A DNA stretch of 64,000 nt from Solenopsis invicta. Its lineage: Eukaryota > Arthropoda > Insecta > Hymenoptera > Formicidae. Position 1 is the first letter of the stretch; each line of letters opens with the position of its first letter. Location of the stretch: contig NC_052666.1 in NCBI RefSeq assembly GCF_016802725.1, positions 24,643,497 to 24,707,496 on the forward strand, in the 5' to 3' direction. Shown here in pieces: positions 1 to 11,817 of this stretch. The position numbers and the translations under genes are program-made. The notes under the pieces are model-generated. The model searched no databases and was not told the DNA's origin. It was given only the letters and a program-made list of their open reading frames with translations.

Positions 1-2617
1 TTTCTTAAATAAATTTACAAACATTTATAAGTTCCCCTAAACTGTTTCTAAATTAATCTACAAAATTATTAATGAGCATTTTGCTTCCGACCAGTATGAC
101 TATTCTCGTTTTTGGTGGTCAACAAATTTAAATTTGTTGACTTTTTGAAGATATTAAGGTATTATTTATTGTGTTGGTATTATTGATTATATACGCGTCG
201 TTGGCTAAAAAAAACTCATTTAACATTATCGATTGTTGCGATAAATATTGCAAGGGTTTCGGTGATTGAACTGGCTAAGGCACCCAGAAGGAGATCGAGG
301 TTCAAACATTGACCGAATATTTTTTGCAACAAATTCTTTATAGTTTTTGGAATAAGGGGGGATCGTACAAATGTTTGTAGACATCAAAATTATTAAATTG
401 ATTAGCAATTTAATTTCATGATATTACATTTCAGGTTCTATTTAAAAGATGTGTTTTCTTTCGAAACAAATATCATCGAAACTGTAAGAGATAGAAAAAC
501 ATGTTCTAAATAAAAATTGAATGGTTTCAAGAATATTTTGTACCAGTAATAAAAAAAAATAAAAAAAAAATTTATTACTGTTATATAAAAATTTTATTTC
601 TATTCAAACCATTAAATTTTTATTTACAATATTTTTTCTATCTCTTACAGTTTCGACGATATTAGCTTCGAAAGAAAGAATCCTTGAGCCTTAAAACTGA
701 CACTCTAGATAATAGCAGAATTCAGACATAGCCCATAAGGAAAGGATTAATTATAAAATAAATTGATAAACTAAGTAATAAAATATATTTTTAAGAATAA
801 ATAAAAAATAGGCTTGTATATGCTAACTGCAAAATTATGTTAACAATAAGGTCAAAAATGACCGAGCGAATTGGCTGGAAATAATATATTAAATTGAATA
901 TTGTTAACATATATTTTTATGTATTAAACAAAATCTATAAAATTAAAAGTCTAGAATTGAACCCTTCCACTTTATACATTTTTTGGCTTGTTCCCTATAA
1001 GGGCATAATATTATTTAATATTAAGTAATATTCCAATTAATATAATACAATATTAAATAACATTAAATAATATTACTTAAATATTAATGTAAATATATAT
1101 TTTTTTATTATAGTTTATCATACAGTTTATCATCACAAAATCGCCATTGCAATATTTTCTGACTTTAGATATGTGGTTTCGTATTTTTTTAATAATACTA
1201 TTTGATATATCACGGTCAACGATTTGATATTTAATAGACATTTAAGAAGCTTTTCTAGTTTATTTTGATTATAGTAAATTATAAAGCATTTATAAAGGTG
1301 TCTTTTTTAGAGTTCATAATCGATAAACGATTATCTGTGCTATTTAGGTTCATAAAGGCAAAAAAGATCAAGTTTAGTCTATAATACAAGACTATATAGT
1401 ACGCTAACTATACTCTGCGTTACTTTGTTGAAAACTTTTTTATAGATTTCTATTTATGTACGTACTTGGCGCAGATCGTGTCAAAACGTGCGTATACAGG
1501 TTCAAGTTTATCCAATGTAATACGCTTCTGTTTATTGTAAACAAAGGATGAAAACCGCACAGTCATTATCCTATTTAACGCGGCCAATATGCAATGGGAA
1601 CGAAAGATGAGAATATGCAGCGAGAGAGTCAGCTGGTTCACAGGTGTGATATCATCCGTTGCTTCTGCTGTTAATTATGCCAATTCGCGACGCGTATCGC
1701 GACACGCAATTTTGCGCGGAGGGCACGCGGGTCCCGTGTCTAGCGACGCCGGATATTCAATTAGCAGAAAGAGGTCTTGCCGCCTTTACCCGCCTTTGCC
1801 CGCCGTCGTCCCCATCGGGAAAGCAAGTCGCGCGGCACGACAGAAATTATCCGGACCCCCGTTTAGGTGCTGAATAAAGTTACGGCGCACATTGTTGCCT
1901 GCACGGTGGGATACAATATTCAGCCGGCAGTCCTACGTTTGCACTACTGCCTCGCCTACATCGACACTATCGATTTTACAATTATCTAGCGACATTCCGT
2001 CGCGGTATTTTGTCTATGTATCGACATATACATGTTCCTAGTTATCGTACATATCTTAATAATGTGAGCGATCTACGAAAATTTCTCGCGTGCCGTAGTT
2101 TTTAACGCGAATCGGCAAGGGGCTGCTAGTATCGCCCTCATCAATAGACATTGCGTGCAAAATAAAAAAAAGGGAAGAAAAGTACACCGAGTCACGAAGG
2201 ACGCGCCTTACGTTGTTATTTTTAACCCACTGCTATTTGCAACATGCACGCGGAGTGACGCGCGAGAATCCTGGGTTGATTTTTCAAAATAAAGATTTTT
2301 ATTGGATTTGGATTTTACAATGTAGTCGTTTACAACTCGCAATATCGTTGAATCCACACCAAGTAGTAGAAAATTGTGCATTACCAATTATACACACTTT
2401 TCTCTGCGATAGAATTCTACATGCATGCTCTTTTTTTTGTTCTTTTTCGTATCAGGTACAATACAAGGCTGAAGAAAATATATAATCGTGTGATTTTATT
2501 ATCTCGATAAAAATCTCGATAACGGTACTATCATTTAAAATAGTGTGTGTCATCTGCTCGTTCGTGTCGTATGTCTTATACACAAAGTAACTTATAGGAT
2601 ATATATATGTGTATATG
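1..2617. other. Non-coding AT-rich region with a CpG-rich patch
   Basis: Apart from the inverted repeat at 456-676 I see no feature I can name. About 1000-1085 is an A/T palindromic-like stretch rich in TTAATATTA. About 1670-1870 is CpG-rich (CGCGACGCGTATCGCGAC) with overlapping short frames that do not resemble a protein. Confidence 0.4.
456..676. repeat. Imperfect long inverted repeat, MITE- or hairpin-like
   Basis: The arms at 456-527 and 606-676 are near reverse complements: TTCTTTCGAA against TTCGAAAGAA at the outer ends, and ACTGTAAGAGATAGAAAA against TTTTCTATCTCTTACAGT within. They are separated by an AT-rich loop of about 78 nt. No open frame is inside. It fits a miniature element or a hairpin-forming locus. 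Confidence 0.6.
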
Positions 2618-2869
2618 CACGGTGAGAATTTCCCTTAGCATTTACCCTCTCAAAATCATGGTACTCATACAACGTGATTTTTCAAAGGATTTTACTATAA
2701 TTTTAATAAAATTTAAGAAATTTCAATAAAATCTGTCCAAATTATTTTATAGTATAAAATAATTTGTTTAAATTTTACCGAAAGTACAATGAAATTCTTC
2801 GAAGTTCATGTTGCATCACGACTACCGTGATTTTTAGGGTAAATTCTAAGAGGTAATTCGTTCCGTGTG
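2618..2869. mobile_element. MITE family A, copy 1
   Basis: The termini are inverted: CACGGTGAGAATTTC at the left and, reversed, CACACGGAACGAATT at the right. A shared sub-terminal block follows (TTAGAATTTACCCT, then a CATG/ACAACATG segment). The interior is TTTTAATAAAATTT-rich. Similar elements occur at 10231-10524, 15561-16030 and 34144-34455. Confidence 0.55.
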
Positions 2870-3401
2870 TATGTGTGCATGTATGATTGTGTGTATGTAT
2901 TTATTACGCAAAATATATTCTAATTTCGGTGTTTCTAATCTCTCCTTCCCTCTCGTTATAACAAAATAAACTTTTAATATATAATATTTCAGCGTACCGA
3001 TATACAGCAAGTTCAACTTCGCATTTTTTTTTTTTTAAACATTTTTAACACGCATTGCAGCAGCGTACAATTAGTCTATCGCTAATCCGCGTTTAATCGG
3101 GGCAATAAAATTGCGTAACGATATAGAATACTTGCGAGACGAGATCAATAAAAACACGTCTCTCGAATAAAACAACATGAAAGTAACGATAATAATAAGC
3201 CTTTGAGAACGCTTTTAATCCCACATTAAGACAATTAAGGCAAATAAGTTCAACGTTAAAGTTCACATAACTCTCTTCGTGCTAAAAGACATCGCGTAAT
3301 AATGGACGCATGCATGACATAACGGAAAGATGCAACAAATATGGTTTATTAGATTATGCGCGACTGGTCGTGAGAACGTCTAGATATTAAATAACGCATA
3401 C
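2870..3401 (-). other. Probable 3' UTR of the bZIP gene
   Basis: No open frame of note. A plus-strand TTTATT at about 3345-3350 gives AATAAA on the transcript about 55 nt after the stop, a possible proximal poly(A) signal. The stretch beyond is AT-rich with a short poly-T/A run near 3026. Confidence 0.4.
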
Positions 3402-5104
3402 TTAAAATTCCTTCTTTAAAGCAGATCGTAATAACGCATTGCGCATCGACGTCACCAGCTTCTCCAATTCCTCGACCTTCATCTTCAGTATCTTGTTGTC
3501 TCTCTCCAGCTCGGTCGCTCTCACGGACATTTCAGATTCCTTCGCTTTCTTGTTCATCCGCGATCTTCGCGATGCTTCGTTGTTCTTTTCACGGCATTCT
3601 CGATATTGGACGAGGGCGATGTCATCATCGGAATCGCTCTCGTAATATTTCTTCCTTCCATTTTTATCCTTTGCCTTTGTATTGGTGACGGTAACTCTTT
3701 CCCTTTCTTTGCTTCTAGTCGCCACTATTCTCGTCCTCTCGGATCTACGAGACGACGTTACGGGAGACTTTGTCGTGGACGAAGTTATCGTCGACGACGC
3801 GCGGGTCTCCATTCTTCTACGCGTCAAAGGTGGCGTTAGTTCATTAATCTCCTCCGTCTTTATTTTTGTGGAGGTAAACGGTAGTGTCGACGACGATGTC
3901 GTTGCGATTGGTCTAACTTTCAATATCGTCGAGGAATCTGTAGACACACTGCCTTCCACTGCGCGCATTTCATCCTGTAAAATCAATTTTAAAGGATAAA
4001 TCGTAGAGAAATTCTCAACAATCGCATGACTAAATACTTTCGATAAATCTATCAACGTACTTCCCAAAGATACGATAGTAAGTCGAAAGTGTCTGATCCA
4101 GTTGTCTCGATCGTGCGTAGCTCGTCCCATGTTTCGCGCTGATTTATGGCGTTGTCGATCGACGTCGGGCTGGCATAATCAAAATCGTGATCGTTGGATA
4201 CCAATGACACACTAACATCTGCGTCATGCTGTTTGCTCGAGGAGGTGCTCTTAGAAGCTGTAGATTCGAGTGACATTAACCACGAGCTGGATGTATTCTT
4301 CTTATCATTATTATATCCTAATTTGTATTCGTTAGCGAGTTCCGATGGAGATAGCAGCAAGTGACGATTGTCACTTGACTCTTTAGTCGTCTTAACGGTA
4401 TCCATTTTCAAATCCAACTTCTCATCATCAGTCGTATTCGTCAAATCTTTTAACAATCCTTCCTCTTCTGCAATTAAAACGCCGTTACCCTCGTATTTCG
4501 TACCTAGAACAAGACGGACCCATAGAAATACTCTGTGCCGCTTAGCCTTGCTAAGAAATCGACAAAATTTTATAAAATGTGTACGTAGTATAGAATAAAC
4601 GTAGATACCTGATAGTTTAAACGTAGTCGATTCACCTATATGAAAATCGCATTGACCCTGGAACGGGTCCATGCACCAACTGCTCAGATCCTGAAAGTGT
4701 TCTTCCCATGCGGAGAGTGCCGCGACGTCCTCTTCTTTCGTATAGTTTACTTTTGTGCGCGGGAATACCCAGGGTTCCTTTAGAAGATCGGACTCCATCG
4801 TCGGGCTTAGCAGAGGAACTGTCTCCACCTTCATCGAGGTGGCATCTCCCAGTGGCCGCGATCTCACGCCACGAGTAACAGATAACGGAAGCTGCTGACG
4901 GTTGCATGATTTTGGTACCTGAAATGTTTGCATTGCCACCATCAATATTCGATCGTCTACCAGATCTGGGTCCGGGTCCAAGAACGTGGCGTGTTTCGCT
5001 ATCTTCTCTCGAGATCGGACAGTACTTACGTTAAGAACACCTCCTTCCTCAACTGAAATGTTGCTGGTTGTTGGACGTTCGTAGATGGGAGGGATTTTGG
5101 AAAC
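3402..5104 (-). CDS. bZIP transcription factor, C-terminal leucine zipper, spliced (5' coding end uncertain)
   Basis: Proposed exons are 5104-5030, 4918-4609, 4503-4061 and 3974-3402, with consensus GT-AG borders (donor GTAAGT at 5029, acceptors after TTTCAG, TTCTAG and TTACAG). The last 70 residues form a bZIP: basic region YRECREKNNEASRRSRMNKK with the NNxAxxRSR signature, then a zipper from ATELERDN through KMKVEELEKLV to the end LRSALKKEF. Upstream are an acidic stretch (YYESDSDDDIALV), S/T-rich regions, and FDLLSYLWE, which may be an activation motif. If translation starts at the first in-frame ATG (4834) the protein is 413 residues. An upstream coding exon would lengthen it. The basic region is nearest to the C/EBP and PAR group. 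An Xrp1-like stress factor is one possibility, but I cannot prove the subfamily. Confidence 0.75.
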
Positions 5105-6587
5105 CTGAAATGAGGTTGAACCTAATTTAATACGATCCAATTAGTAATAATTAAAAAAAAAAAAAAATTAAAAAGAATAAAAAGAGTAAGAAAAAAAAGA
5201 AATAATAATACTAAATAATCGTATCTAATGTTGCATTAAAATTTATTAAATGTAGATACTTGCTAGCTTTTTACTGTAGCAATAACATTCTTCAATGCAG
5301 ATAATTAATTTAGTAAATAGTTGCTATCTATATAGGCACCGTATCGGTAACAATTCCAAGAATTCAAAATTATAAATGTTTGATGACATGTAATCTGATA
5401 AACAATATCAATCGATGTCCACTTTTATCTTCACGTTGCTGAGCAATAAGCGAAATAGTAATTTATCACGATAATGTCGTTATTATATATCGCGAGAGAC
5501 TGATCCATATCTTACGGATTATAAGATTATACCTGTCGCGTATGTAGAACGTTTGATAAAATTTATATTCTTTCTCTCGCGGGAGATAGAAAAAGAGGGT
5601 ATCAGTTCAGTGAATTCGAAGCCAGTTGTCATTCAGCAGGATACGGCGCCGAATCATAATTTACGATATATTTCGCGCGCGACTTTGCTTAGTCACCTCC
5701 GAATCGCTCCAAAACGTCACGCGACACTTCCTATATGCAACTTATCTTATCTCTCTATACTCTCTTTAGCAATTGCACGTTACACGGCCGTATCAAAGAC
5801 AAACAGCTTGTTATTTCCGACGTGTTATCGTCACCGACTACAAAAAGGCCTTGAAAATTTCTCCTCAATTCGCTCGCTTCTCTATCGGCCAAGATGTATG
5901 TACAGAGTCTTTATCTCGTTCTCCTCCCTTTTGCGAAATTTCGGCTTACGCACGTTGTTTTTTTTTCGAGGCTTATCACAGCAGCGGATGAGGCGGTGCA
6001 CTGCAGGAAAAGCTACAGTCTGGTCAGACGAGGCCGACTGGTTATGTAACTGGCGTTATGTGTATGTGTGTGTATGTGTACCGTTTGGGCGCATGTGACT
6101 ACGATTCTCATCAGATCGCGGGCGCGGGTTGCATCAGACCGTCCGTCGCGGTGCTGCGGACGTCGCGTCGCGGCGCGCGATGCGGCATCGTAATTCGCGC
6201 ACCTGATCGTGTGACCCTGTGCCCTCCCCTTCTCTCTGTGCGTCCCACGCGTTGTACGACGCAAAATCGCAAATCGTCTGTCTGCGGCCGGGAACACTCT
6301 CGAAAGAACTATATCCGTACAACCCCAAAATATATAGTCGCGCCACCGACGACGACGACGACGACGACGACGACAACGACGTCAACACGCGTCGCGCGCT
6401 TCAATCGATCCCTCGCGACTACGCAGCACCTTTCAACCGCGGAGCCGACGATCTCCGTCTATGATTCGACTCGTCGCGACGACGTTTGTACATCTAAGTC
6501 TATCGTCTCGTCAATCGTTACGTAACGAGCGCGAGTCTTTACACGGTGAAAAATCCGCGCGACGTTGGTTGATGAACAACTTACTCA
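5105..6587 (-). other. Probable first intron of the bZIP gene
   Basis: The region lies between a strong minus-strand donor (GTGAGTAAG, GT at 6588-6587) and the acceptor before 5104. The part near 5105-5990 is AT-rich. The part above 5990 is CpG-rich and includes a CGA/ACG tract at 6347-6380 and a short TG repeat near 6060. Frames crossing it look random. An alternative first exon could lie in the CpG-rich part. Confidence 0.4.
6347..6380. repeat. (CGA)n trinucleotide repeat
   Basis: About ten ACG/CGA units in the CpG-rich zone upstream of the bZIP coding exons. Any frame gives Asp, Thr or Arg runs (or Ser, Val, Arg on the other strand), so the open frames here are repeat-driven. Confidence 0.8.
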
Positions 6588-6588
6588 C

Positions 6589-7250
6589 CCTCCCTGAGAC
6601 GATCGGTATCGGTGTACCTTCCACTTGGACTGGATGGAGCTAGTAGAAAAGAATCAAGAAAGTCCGCAGGTCGATGTCCGCACTGTGCAACTTTGTTTTC
6701 ACTCGTTTGTCCCTCGCGCGGCTCAATGTGTCAGAATCAGGTGGACGTGCGTGCGCTCGCTGTGTACACTCTGTATCGTGTAGCCGCTTCGATCGTCGTC
6801 CGTGAAATGCGGTCGTAGAGGCGGCGGTGCCGGGGTTAAACCACGTCACGGGCCGATGTTGGGAGACGTGAGGCGCGTATACCGTTTGGAATATCGTCAT
6901 CCGTGGCGAATCAAAGCTGCGCTGAGCTCACCGCCAGCGAATCGGCGCGGACCGCGGTGTCGCCGCGGCGCGCTGCGCCGCGCCGCCCGGAACACGTCAT
7001 GTGCGGAATTCGAGGCGATAATCTCGCCGGGAGTCGATAATTTATTATTCCCGCACGTTTGCTTCCAACGCGTCGCGGCTGCTCGCTCTCTGGACCGCCG
7101 CCGTCGCCGTTTTCCTCCTTTCCTTTTTTTTCTTAACGCTGCACTTTGCCGGTCGTTTACCGGTCGTTTACCGGTTGCAGCGAGCATGTTCCTCAAGCGG
7201 TTCTTCGAGCCTCGCCTGGCTCGCACGAAAAGACCGAAAAGATTTTAACC
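6589..7250 (-). promoter_or_regulatory. CpG-rich putative promoter and 5' non-coding exon of the bZIP gene
   Basis: The block is dense in CpG and GC boxes compared with the surrounding AT-rich DNA. It ends on the minus strand with CAGGGAGG followed by the consensus donor GTGAGTAAG. Just upstream of that donor there is a stop and no open ATG, so it would be an untranslated leader. A short direct repeat (CCGGTCGTTTA type, 7148-7175) lies in the block. The assignment rests on position and base composition only. Confidence 0.4.
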
Positions 7251-8833
7251 CGTGACATCATTGTTATTTATAACTTGTAACATAACATATTTTAATGATT
7301 TCTTTTATCGGTTTTGTATCTAGGTGACTCGTGGAAAAAATAATCCGTAGATTATGGGTAATTGTGTATGTACGTATGCAATTGAAGCATAGCTCGTGAA
7401 CCACGAGTTCCGAGTTTCTTTTTCGGCAAGAGAAAGCGTGGTGGCCGACTATAAGAGTATTTGCCTCGTGACGAGTGTGAAAACCAGCAGTGCGAGTCAC
7501 TTTAGTGAAAGCGAATGAATCAATAGGACCTTTTAATTAAATTTTGTTCACTCTCCAGTATTTCCTGCCCTATAACATAATACTCGTATTTTGTTACATT
7601 ATTTTGTTAATTTTTAAAGAATGTCATATTAAAAAGAAATGTAAAGTATTGTAGCTAGTTTACATTAAAACTTTTGTGAACATGACAGCGCAGTTGCAAA
7701 ATTGCTGTTTCAGAGCAGTTTGTTCCGTTATCGTTTCTCGGTGCAGCCGAGTTGCGATAGGCACTTCCACTTGGTGGCTAGATGGAGTTGTAAGTGCAAA
7801 TTCAAACCAAGTACAGTAGTTAGATATTGCTTATCGCTATATGTAACGTTCTTCCTTAAAAGATTGTGATGATTAAAGGTAGAATAGCAAACAATATTTT
7901 GCGATTGTTTCAAATGGCAGAAAATTACTATGCTTTTTTCCTTTTGCATTTATTTTTATCTGACGTATTTATCATTTTGTAAACCGAATTTATTATAGAG
8001 GAAACTCGAACTTCCTAAAACAACACTTGTGTTTCTTGTAAACTAAACGTTGCATTAATACTAATTTAATACAGATAAAAACATGATCTTATGCAATTAA
8101 AGAAATAAAAATTCATAGTTCATAAATTTATAGATTCTTTCTATATAAAATATACTAAAAATATATTTTTGAAAAGCGAAAATAAAATTTGCACGATTTT
8201 TTTTTGCAAAATTTAGGAATTTTTTTCTCTTAGTGCGGTTGTCAATTTTAAGGTCCAATTTTTTAGACACTTTTCTTGAATTATATTGCGAAAACATTAC
8301 TTATTAAATGCGAAACAGCACTATAAAAATTATACTATTTGATAGAAAGTAGTTTCTAGTTTGTGTTTTTAAAGTTTTATTTTTAACTTTTGTTTAAAAA
8401 ATATTATTCGAAAATGGTAGGTATATCAGTACTGGTAACTGGTAACTTTCCTCTATGAGCTAACAAATTTTATTTAAAATAAGATAGAGATTTGTTTTGT
8501 TTCATTACAAAAAGACTTCGGGGATAATTTATGATTACGCGATGTACGCTTTCTGAAGACTATTTCTTCCATGAATTCATATAAGGAAACTTGAATAAAT
8601 TGAAGGGTCTCGGCAGTGACGCATTCCGTATATCAACGACCTCTCCTTTTTCGCCCACATATGTAATTATCATAGCGTCTTGCAAACTACTACAATCTCC
8701 CAGTTGTGAAGTGGGATTTCCTATATGACATCAGGTAGCTTATGAGGTGTTTTAGTGAGTTGTTGGATCTTATTTTATAATATTAATATTTAATATTAAA
8801 GAGTGATAACATTTGATATTAAATATTAAAATG

Positions 8834-8874
<41 letters not shown>

Positions 8875-9557
8875 ATTATATATATATATATATAATCACG
8901 AGATTGAGAAAAAAATTTCCAAAATTTAATTTCAACACTTTTTTTAAAATTATCATTAACAAATATATATGCAACATATGAACGTGCGTCAATTGTTTCT
9001 TTGATTAATACAGGCACATTCTCGCATTTGAAATTACATTCAGTATGAAATAAAATTGCTTTTTAATACATTACTTTTATAAAATGCGGAAGTTGTTGTT
9101 CAAACGAGTAAGAATGCAGATCCGAAGGTTTGAAGAGAGAGTTATTGAGTGTTAATATTTTTTCAAGTTTTATAATCTGTTTATGATAAGCTCGATTCTG
9201 CGAAATTCTTATCTCTGACTAAAAGTGGTTATCGATGAAATGCAAAAGCAGAAAACGCGCTTGACAGCAATGATGAATCAAGAACACGGTGGAAATTATG
9301 AAGATCGCATTGAAGTATTAATAATTTATTGAATTTATTATAAAAGCTTAAAATTTAGTTTTACCGAATATTAATAAATAGTAACCAAGCTTTGCCTGTT
9401 TTAGTTCATAATTGCTTTAATGACAAAAGATTACGAGAAGGCTCGTGACGTTGGAGATCGATGTAAGGATTAATCAATTATAACAATTTTTATAAACTAT
9501 TATTTAATTTAAAAAAATTTTTGAATTATAGAAAATATAAATCACATATTAAATGCA
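7251..9557. other. Non-coding AT-rich region
   Basis: No gene is supported. The stretch holds a TA microsatellite at 8837-8895 (interrupted by AATAAT) and short frames with low-complexity K/N/I/F composition typical of AT-rich DNA. It separates the bZIP promoter zone from the inverted-repeat element at 9558. Confidence 0.45.
8837..8895. repeat. (TA)n microsatellite
   Basis: This is a run of alternating T and A, split once by AATAATTA near 8870-8877. It is self-complementary and likely variable in length. Confidence 0.85.
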
Positions 9558-9765
9558 GAGATGGGAAGTCGACTTTTCCCGTTACTTTTCGTTACTTTTA
9601 TTTTTTCATAACAATGATTGGATAATGGCATTACAATTTACAATGATAACGTTATCAATGATAGCGTTATCATTACAGTTATAAAAATTGCAACGTCATT
9701 ACCAAATTATTATTATAAAAGATAAAAGCAACGAAAAGTAACGATAAAGTAATGACTACCCATCT
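9558..9765. mobile_element. Short inverted-repeat element with GTTACTTTTCGTTAC termini
   Basis: The left end, AGATGGGAAGTCGACTTTTC then CGTTACTTTTCGTTAC, is mirrored at the right by ACGAAAAGTAACGATAAAGT and GACTACCCATCT. The centre has repeated ATAACGTTATCA palindromes. There is no coding capacity, so it is a MITE. A degenerate stretch of GTTACTTTT character at 32468-32640 looks related. Confidence 0.6.
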
Positions 9766-9937
9766 TTTTTTTAAAATACAAATTTTATTATTAACAGTGT
9801 TAAAGCAAAACCGGAACAACGTAGATGTTGCTCGTGCTCTTAATATTCTGCAGCATAAAAGTAAACAAGGAATTTTCCTCATTTCTTATTCCATTCTATT
9901 TAAATATATTCCGTGCTGTTCTACTTTCGTTTAACAG

Positions 9938-10209
9938 AACACGAAGAATGCGAAAGGTCAAGTGTAATTGAATCTGACAGTATTCGTAAAGGAAGTGACG
10001 CGACCGATGGTGACGATATCGATTTTACAGACAACAATGCAGTTATTGCTATCGACCCAGCAATGGCAAATAAAATCGTGTCACACGACATGTCTCGACT
10101 GAATAATGAAGCCAGGAGTCATCTTGATTTTAAACGGAACATGCACAGAGTAATACTGATAAAGACGAATAAAAAGAATATTCAAGCAAAAGATTTGACG
10201 AAATGTTGA
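9938..10209 (+). other. Isolated open stretch, candidate terminal exon or transposon relic
   Basis: After an acceptor-like TTTCGTTTAACAG the plus strand stays open for 90 codons. It reads EHEECERSSVIESDS, then RKGSDATDGDDIDFTDN, ending NIQAKDLTKC and TGA. Base composition is clearly less AT-rich than both flanks. The product is acidic at first and basic at the end (KTNKKN). No upstream partner exon is visible and I recognise no family. It sits between two inverted-repeat elements (9558-9765 and 10231-10524), so a relic of mobile DNA is possible. Confidence 0.3.
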
Positions 10210-10230
10210 AAATATTATCTTACATATATT

Positions 10231-10524
10231 ACATGGAATTTTTTTGAGAATTCCTTCAAAATCATGGGACAACATGGTATTTCAAAGAATTTTATTATAA
10301 TTTTAGTAAAATTTAATTATTTTCTAATATAATTTGAAAACTATTGTATTATAAAAATTTTTTACTATAATTTTAATAAAATTTAACTAAACAATTTTAT
10401 GATACTTAAGTAGTTTTTGATTAAATTTTATTAAAATTATAATAAAATTTTTCGTAATATTATGTACAATCTTACAATTATTATTTGATTTTGAAAGTAA
10501 ATTTAAGAAAAAATTCTGTCTGTG
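10231..10524. mobile_element. MITE family A, copy 2
   Basis: The left end ATGGAATTTTTTTGAGAATT, followed by CAAAATCATGGGACAACATG, matches the reversed right end CAGACAGAATTTTTTCTTAA. The interior is rich in ATAATTTTAGTAAAATTTAA. It lies immediately after the open stretch 9938-10209. Confidence 0.55.
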
Positions 10525-10794
10525 TGTTTAAAATATGAGCACAAAACATTAAATAAAGCATAAAGCATTAATAAATAATGTAAACAATATAAATAAAATA
10601 TAAGATAAAAATATAAATAAGGAAATAAAATATCCATCTTTTTACTGAAATACATTTTATTAATAAAAAACAACTATTTGTTAAAGTTTTTACAACATAA
10701 ATGGAAAACAGGTGGTAGGCATCGTTTGGTGCACGCTCGCCGCGCAGGCACAGAGGTCATCGTTTGTCACACTCGGCGACTCTACACATTCCCG

Positions 10795-10820
10795 TTTTTT
10801 TTTTTTTTTTTTTTTTTTTT
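10795..10820. repeat. Poly-T tract of 26 bases
   Basis: A 26-nt T run is followed by ACAGAG, on the side downstream of uif. On the minus strand it is a poly-A tract, which could be genomic or a retroposition scar. Confidence 0.8.
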
Positions 10821-11513
10821 TACAGAGAGATTATCATCGCATTAAAGAATATGAATATAATGCTTCCAATGGTTTTTGGTCATCACGAATGAACCGATCT
10901 TCTTGGCGAGACTTCCCTTCTCCCTTCTCAACTTCTTCTTTTCCACAGTCGCTAAAATCGAACTCAAAATCTCATCAAACTTCCCCGTTGCGCTCGTCGC
11001 GCGCCCGCACACTATTATATTACAACGTGATGCGTATACCTTCCGTGTAACAAAATATAAATCCACGTACGTATAGTTATATTAACATACAAGCACACTG
11101 TTTCTCTCATGTACGCACCGTCGATCGTATGAGTTAATAAAAAAAAGAGGGGATTGGGGACGGAGGGAGAGGGAGAGGGATGATGATATCGGGTGGTGTC
11201 GGACTGGTCCTTAACGTTCTATTAAATTACAAAAAATACAACCTCGCGCATAAAAGTCTCTTTAATCATTGAACACGCATCGAATTTCACTTCGAAGGAC
11301 GAACGGACGGGTTCTCCAATTTCTTTTTTCTTTCACGGCCCTCCGGCGCGTCTCGAATTTGCTGGACGCGTGCCGAAGCGACGATCGGTGCATCATCGGT
11401 CTGCCGATCGTCGTTCCAGGACTCTTGCGTCACTCGCCAGCTGTCGATCGAAGCGCATCTCTTGCGTCGACGCGACGCGAGATCTCGCGATTCCGTCCGG
11501 GCATTTCTCTTTC

Positions 11514-11515
<2 letters not shown>

Positions 11516-11560
<45 letters not shown>
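11516..11560. repeat. (CT)n microsatellite in the probable uif 3' UTR
   Basis: This is about 45 nt of CT repeats with two small interruptions. On the uif transcript it reads as a GA-rich purine run, about 225 nt after the stop codon. Confidence 0.85.
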
Positions 11561-11785
11561 GTTTCTGTCCCACATCCGGTCGCGCGATCAGAACGATCGC
11601 GGATCTCGCGTGCGACGCTGTATTGAATGGTAATGTAATAAATAACAAGATCCGTCGATCGGTCGAGGAGCAACGACGACGACGTCGCTCGAAGGATGAG
11701 ATATCGTCGTCGTCCCGTCTGATTACACTGATATCTCCCGCTTTTTCGTATTCTACGTTGGCGTGAAAGTCATTGTTCTACCCGG

Positions 11786-11817
11786 TCACTGGCCTTCGCT
11801 GTCGCTGTCGCTCTTAT
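11786..11817 (-). CDS. uif: uif terminal coding exon: acidic C-terminus DKSDSDSEGQ
   Basis: This is a 32-nt coding part after a pyrimidine-containing acceptor (TTTTGCAG). It completes the split codon and encodes DKSDSDSEGQ then TGA. The phase matches either donor of exon 34. The end is acidic and serine-rich, suggestive of casein-kinase-type sites (inference). The exon continues as 3' UTR toward lower coordinates. Confidence 0.68.

Larger units (their letters stand above)
10525..11785 (-). other. Probable uif 3' UTR and downstream region
   Basis: This stretch after the uif stop has no convincing frame. It contains a CT tract on the plus strand (GA on the transcript) at 11516-11560, a GC-richer zone around 11300-11480, and a 26-T run at 10795-10820. 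A plus-strand TTTATT at 10656-10661 would be an AATAAA signal on the minus strand. Where the transcript ends is not clear from sequence. Confidence 0.4.

Noticed and set aside
5553..6525. Plus-strand frames with S/T/R-rich peptides
   Set aside because: The repeats (CGA and TG tracts) and CpG composition explain the openness. No motif is present.
11269..11766. Frames through the CT microsatellite
   Set aside because: Serine-leucine or arginine-glutamate runs come from the repeat. The region fits the uif 3' UTR.
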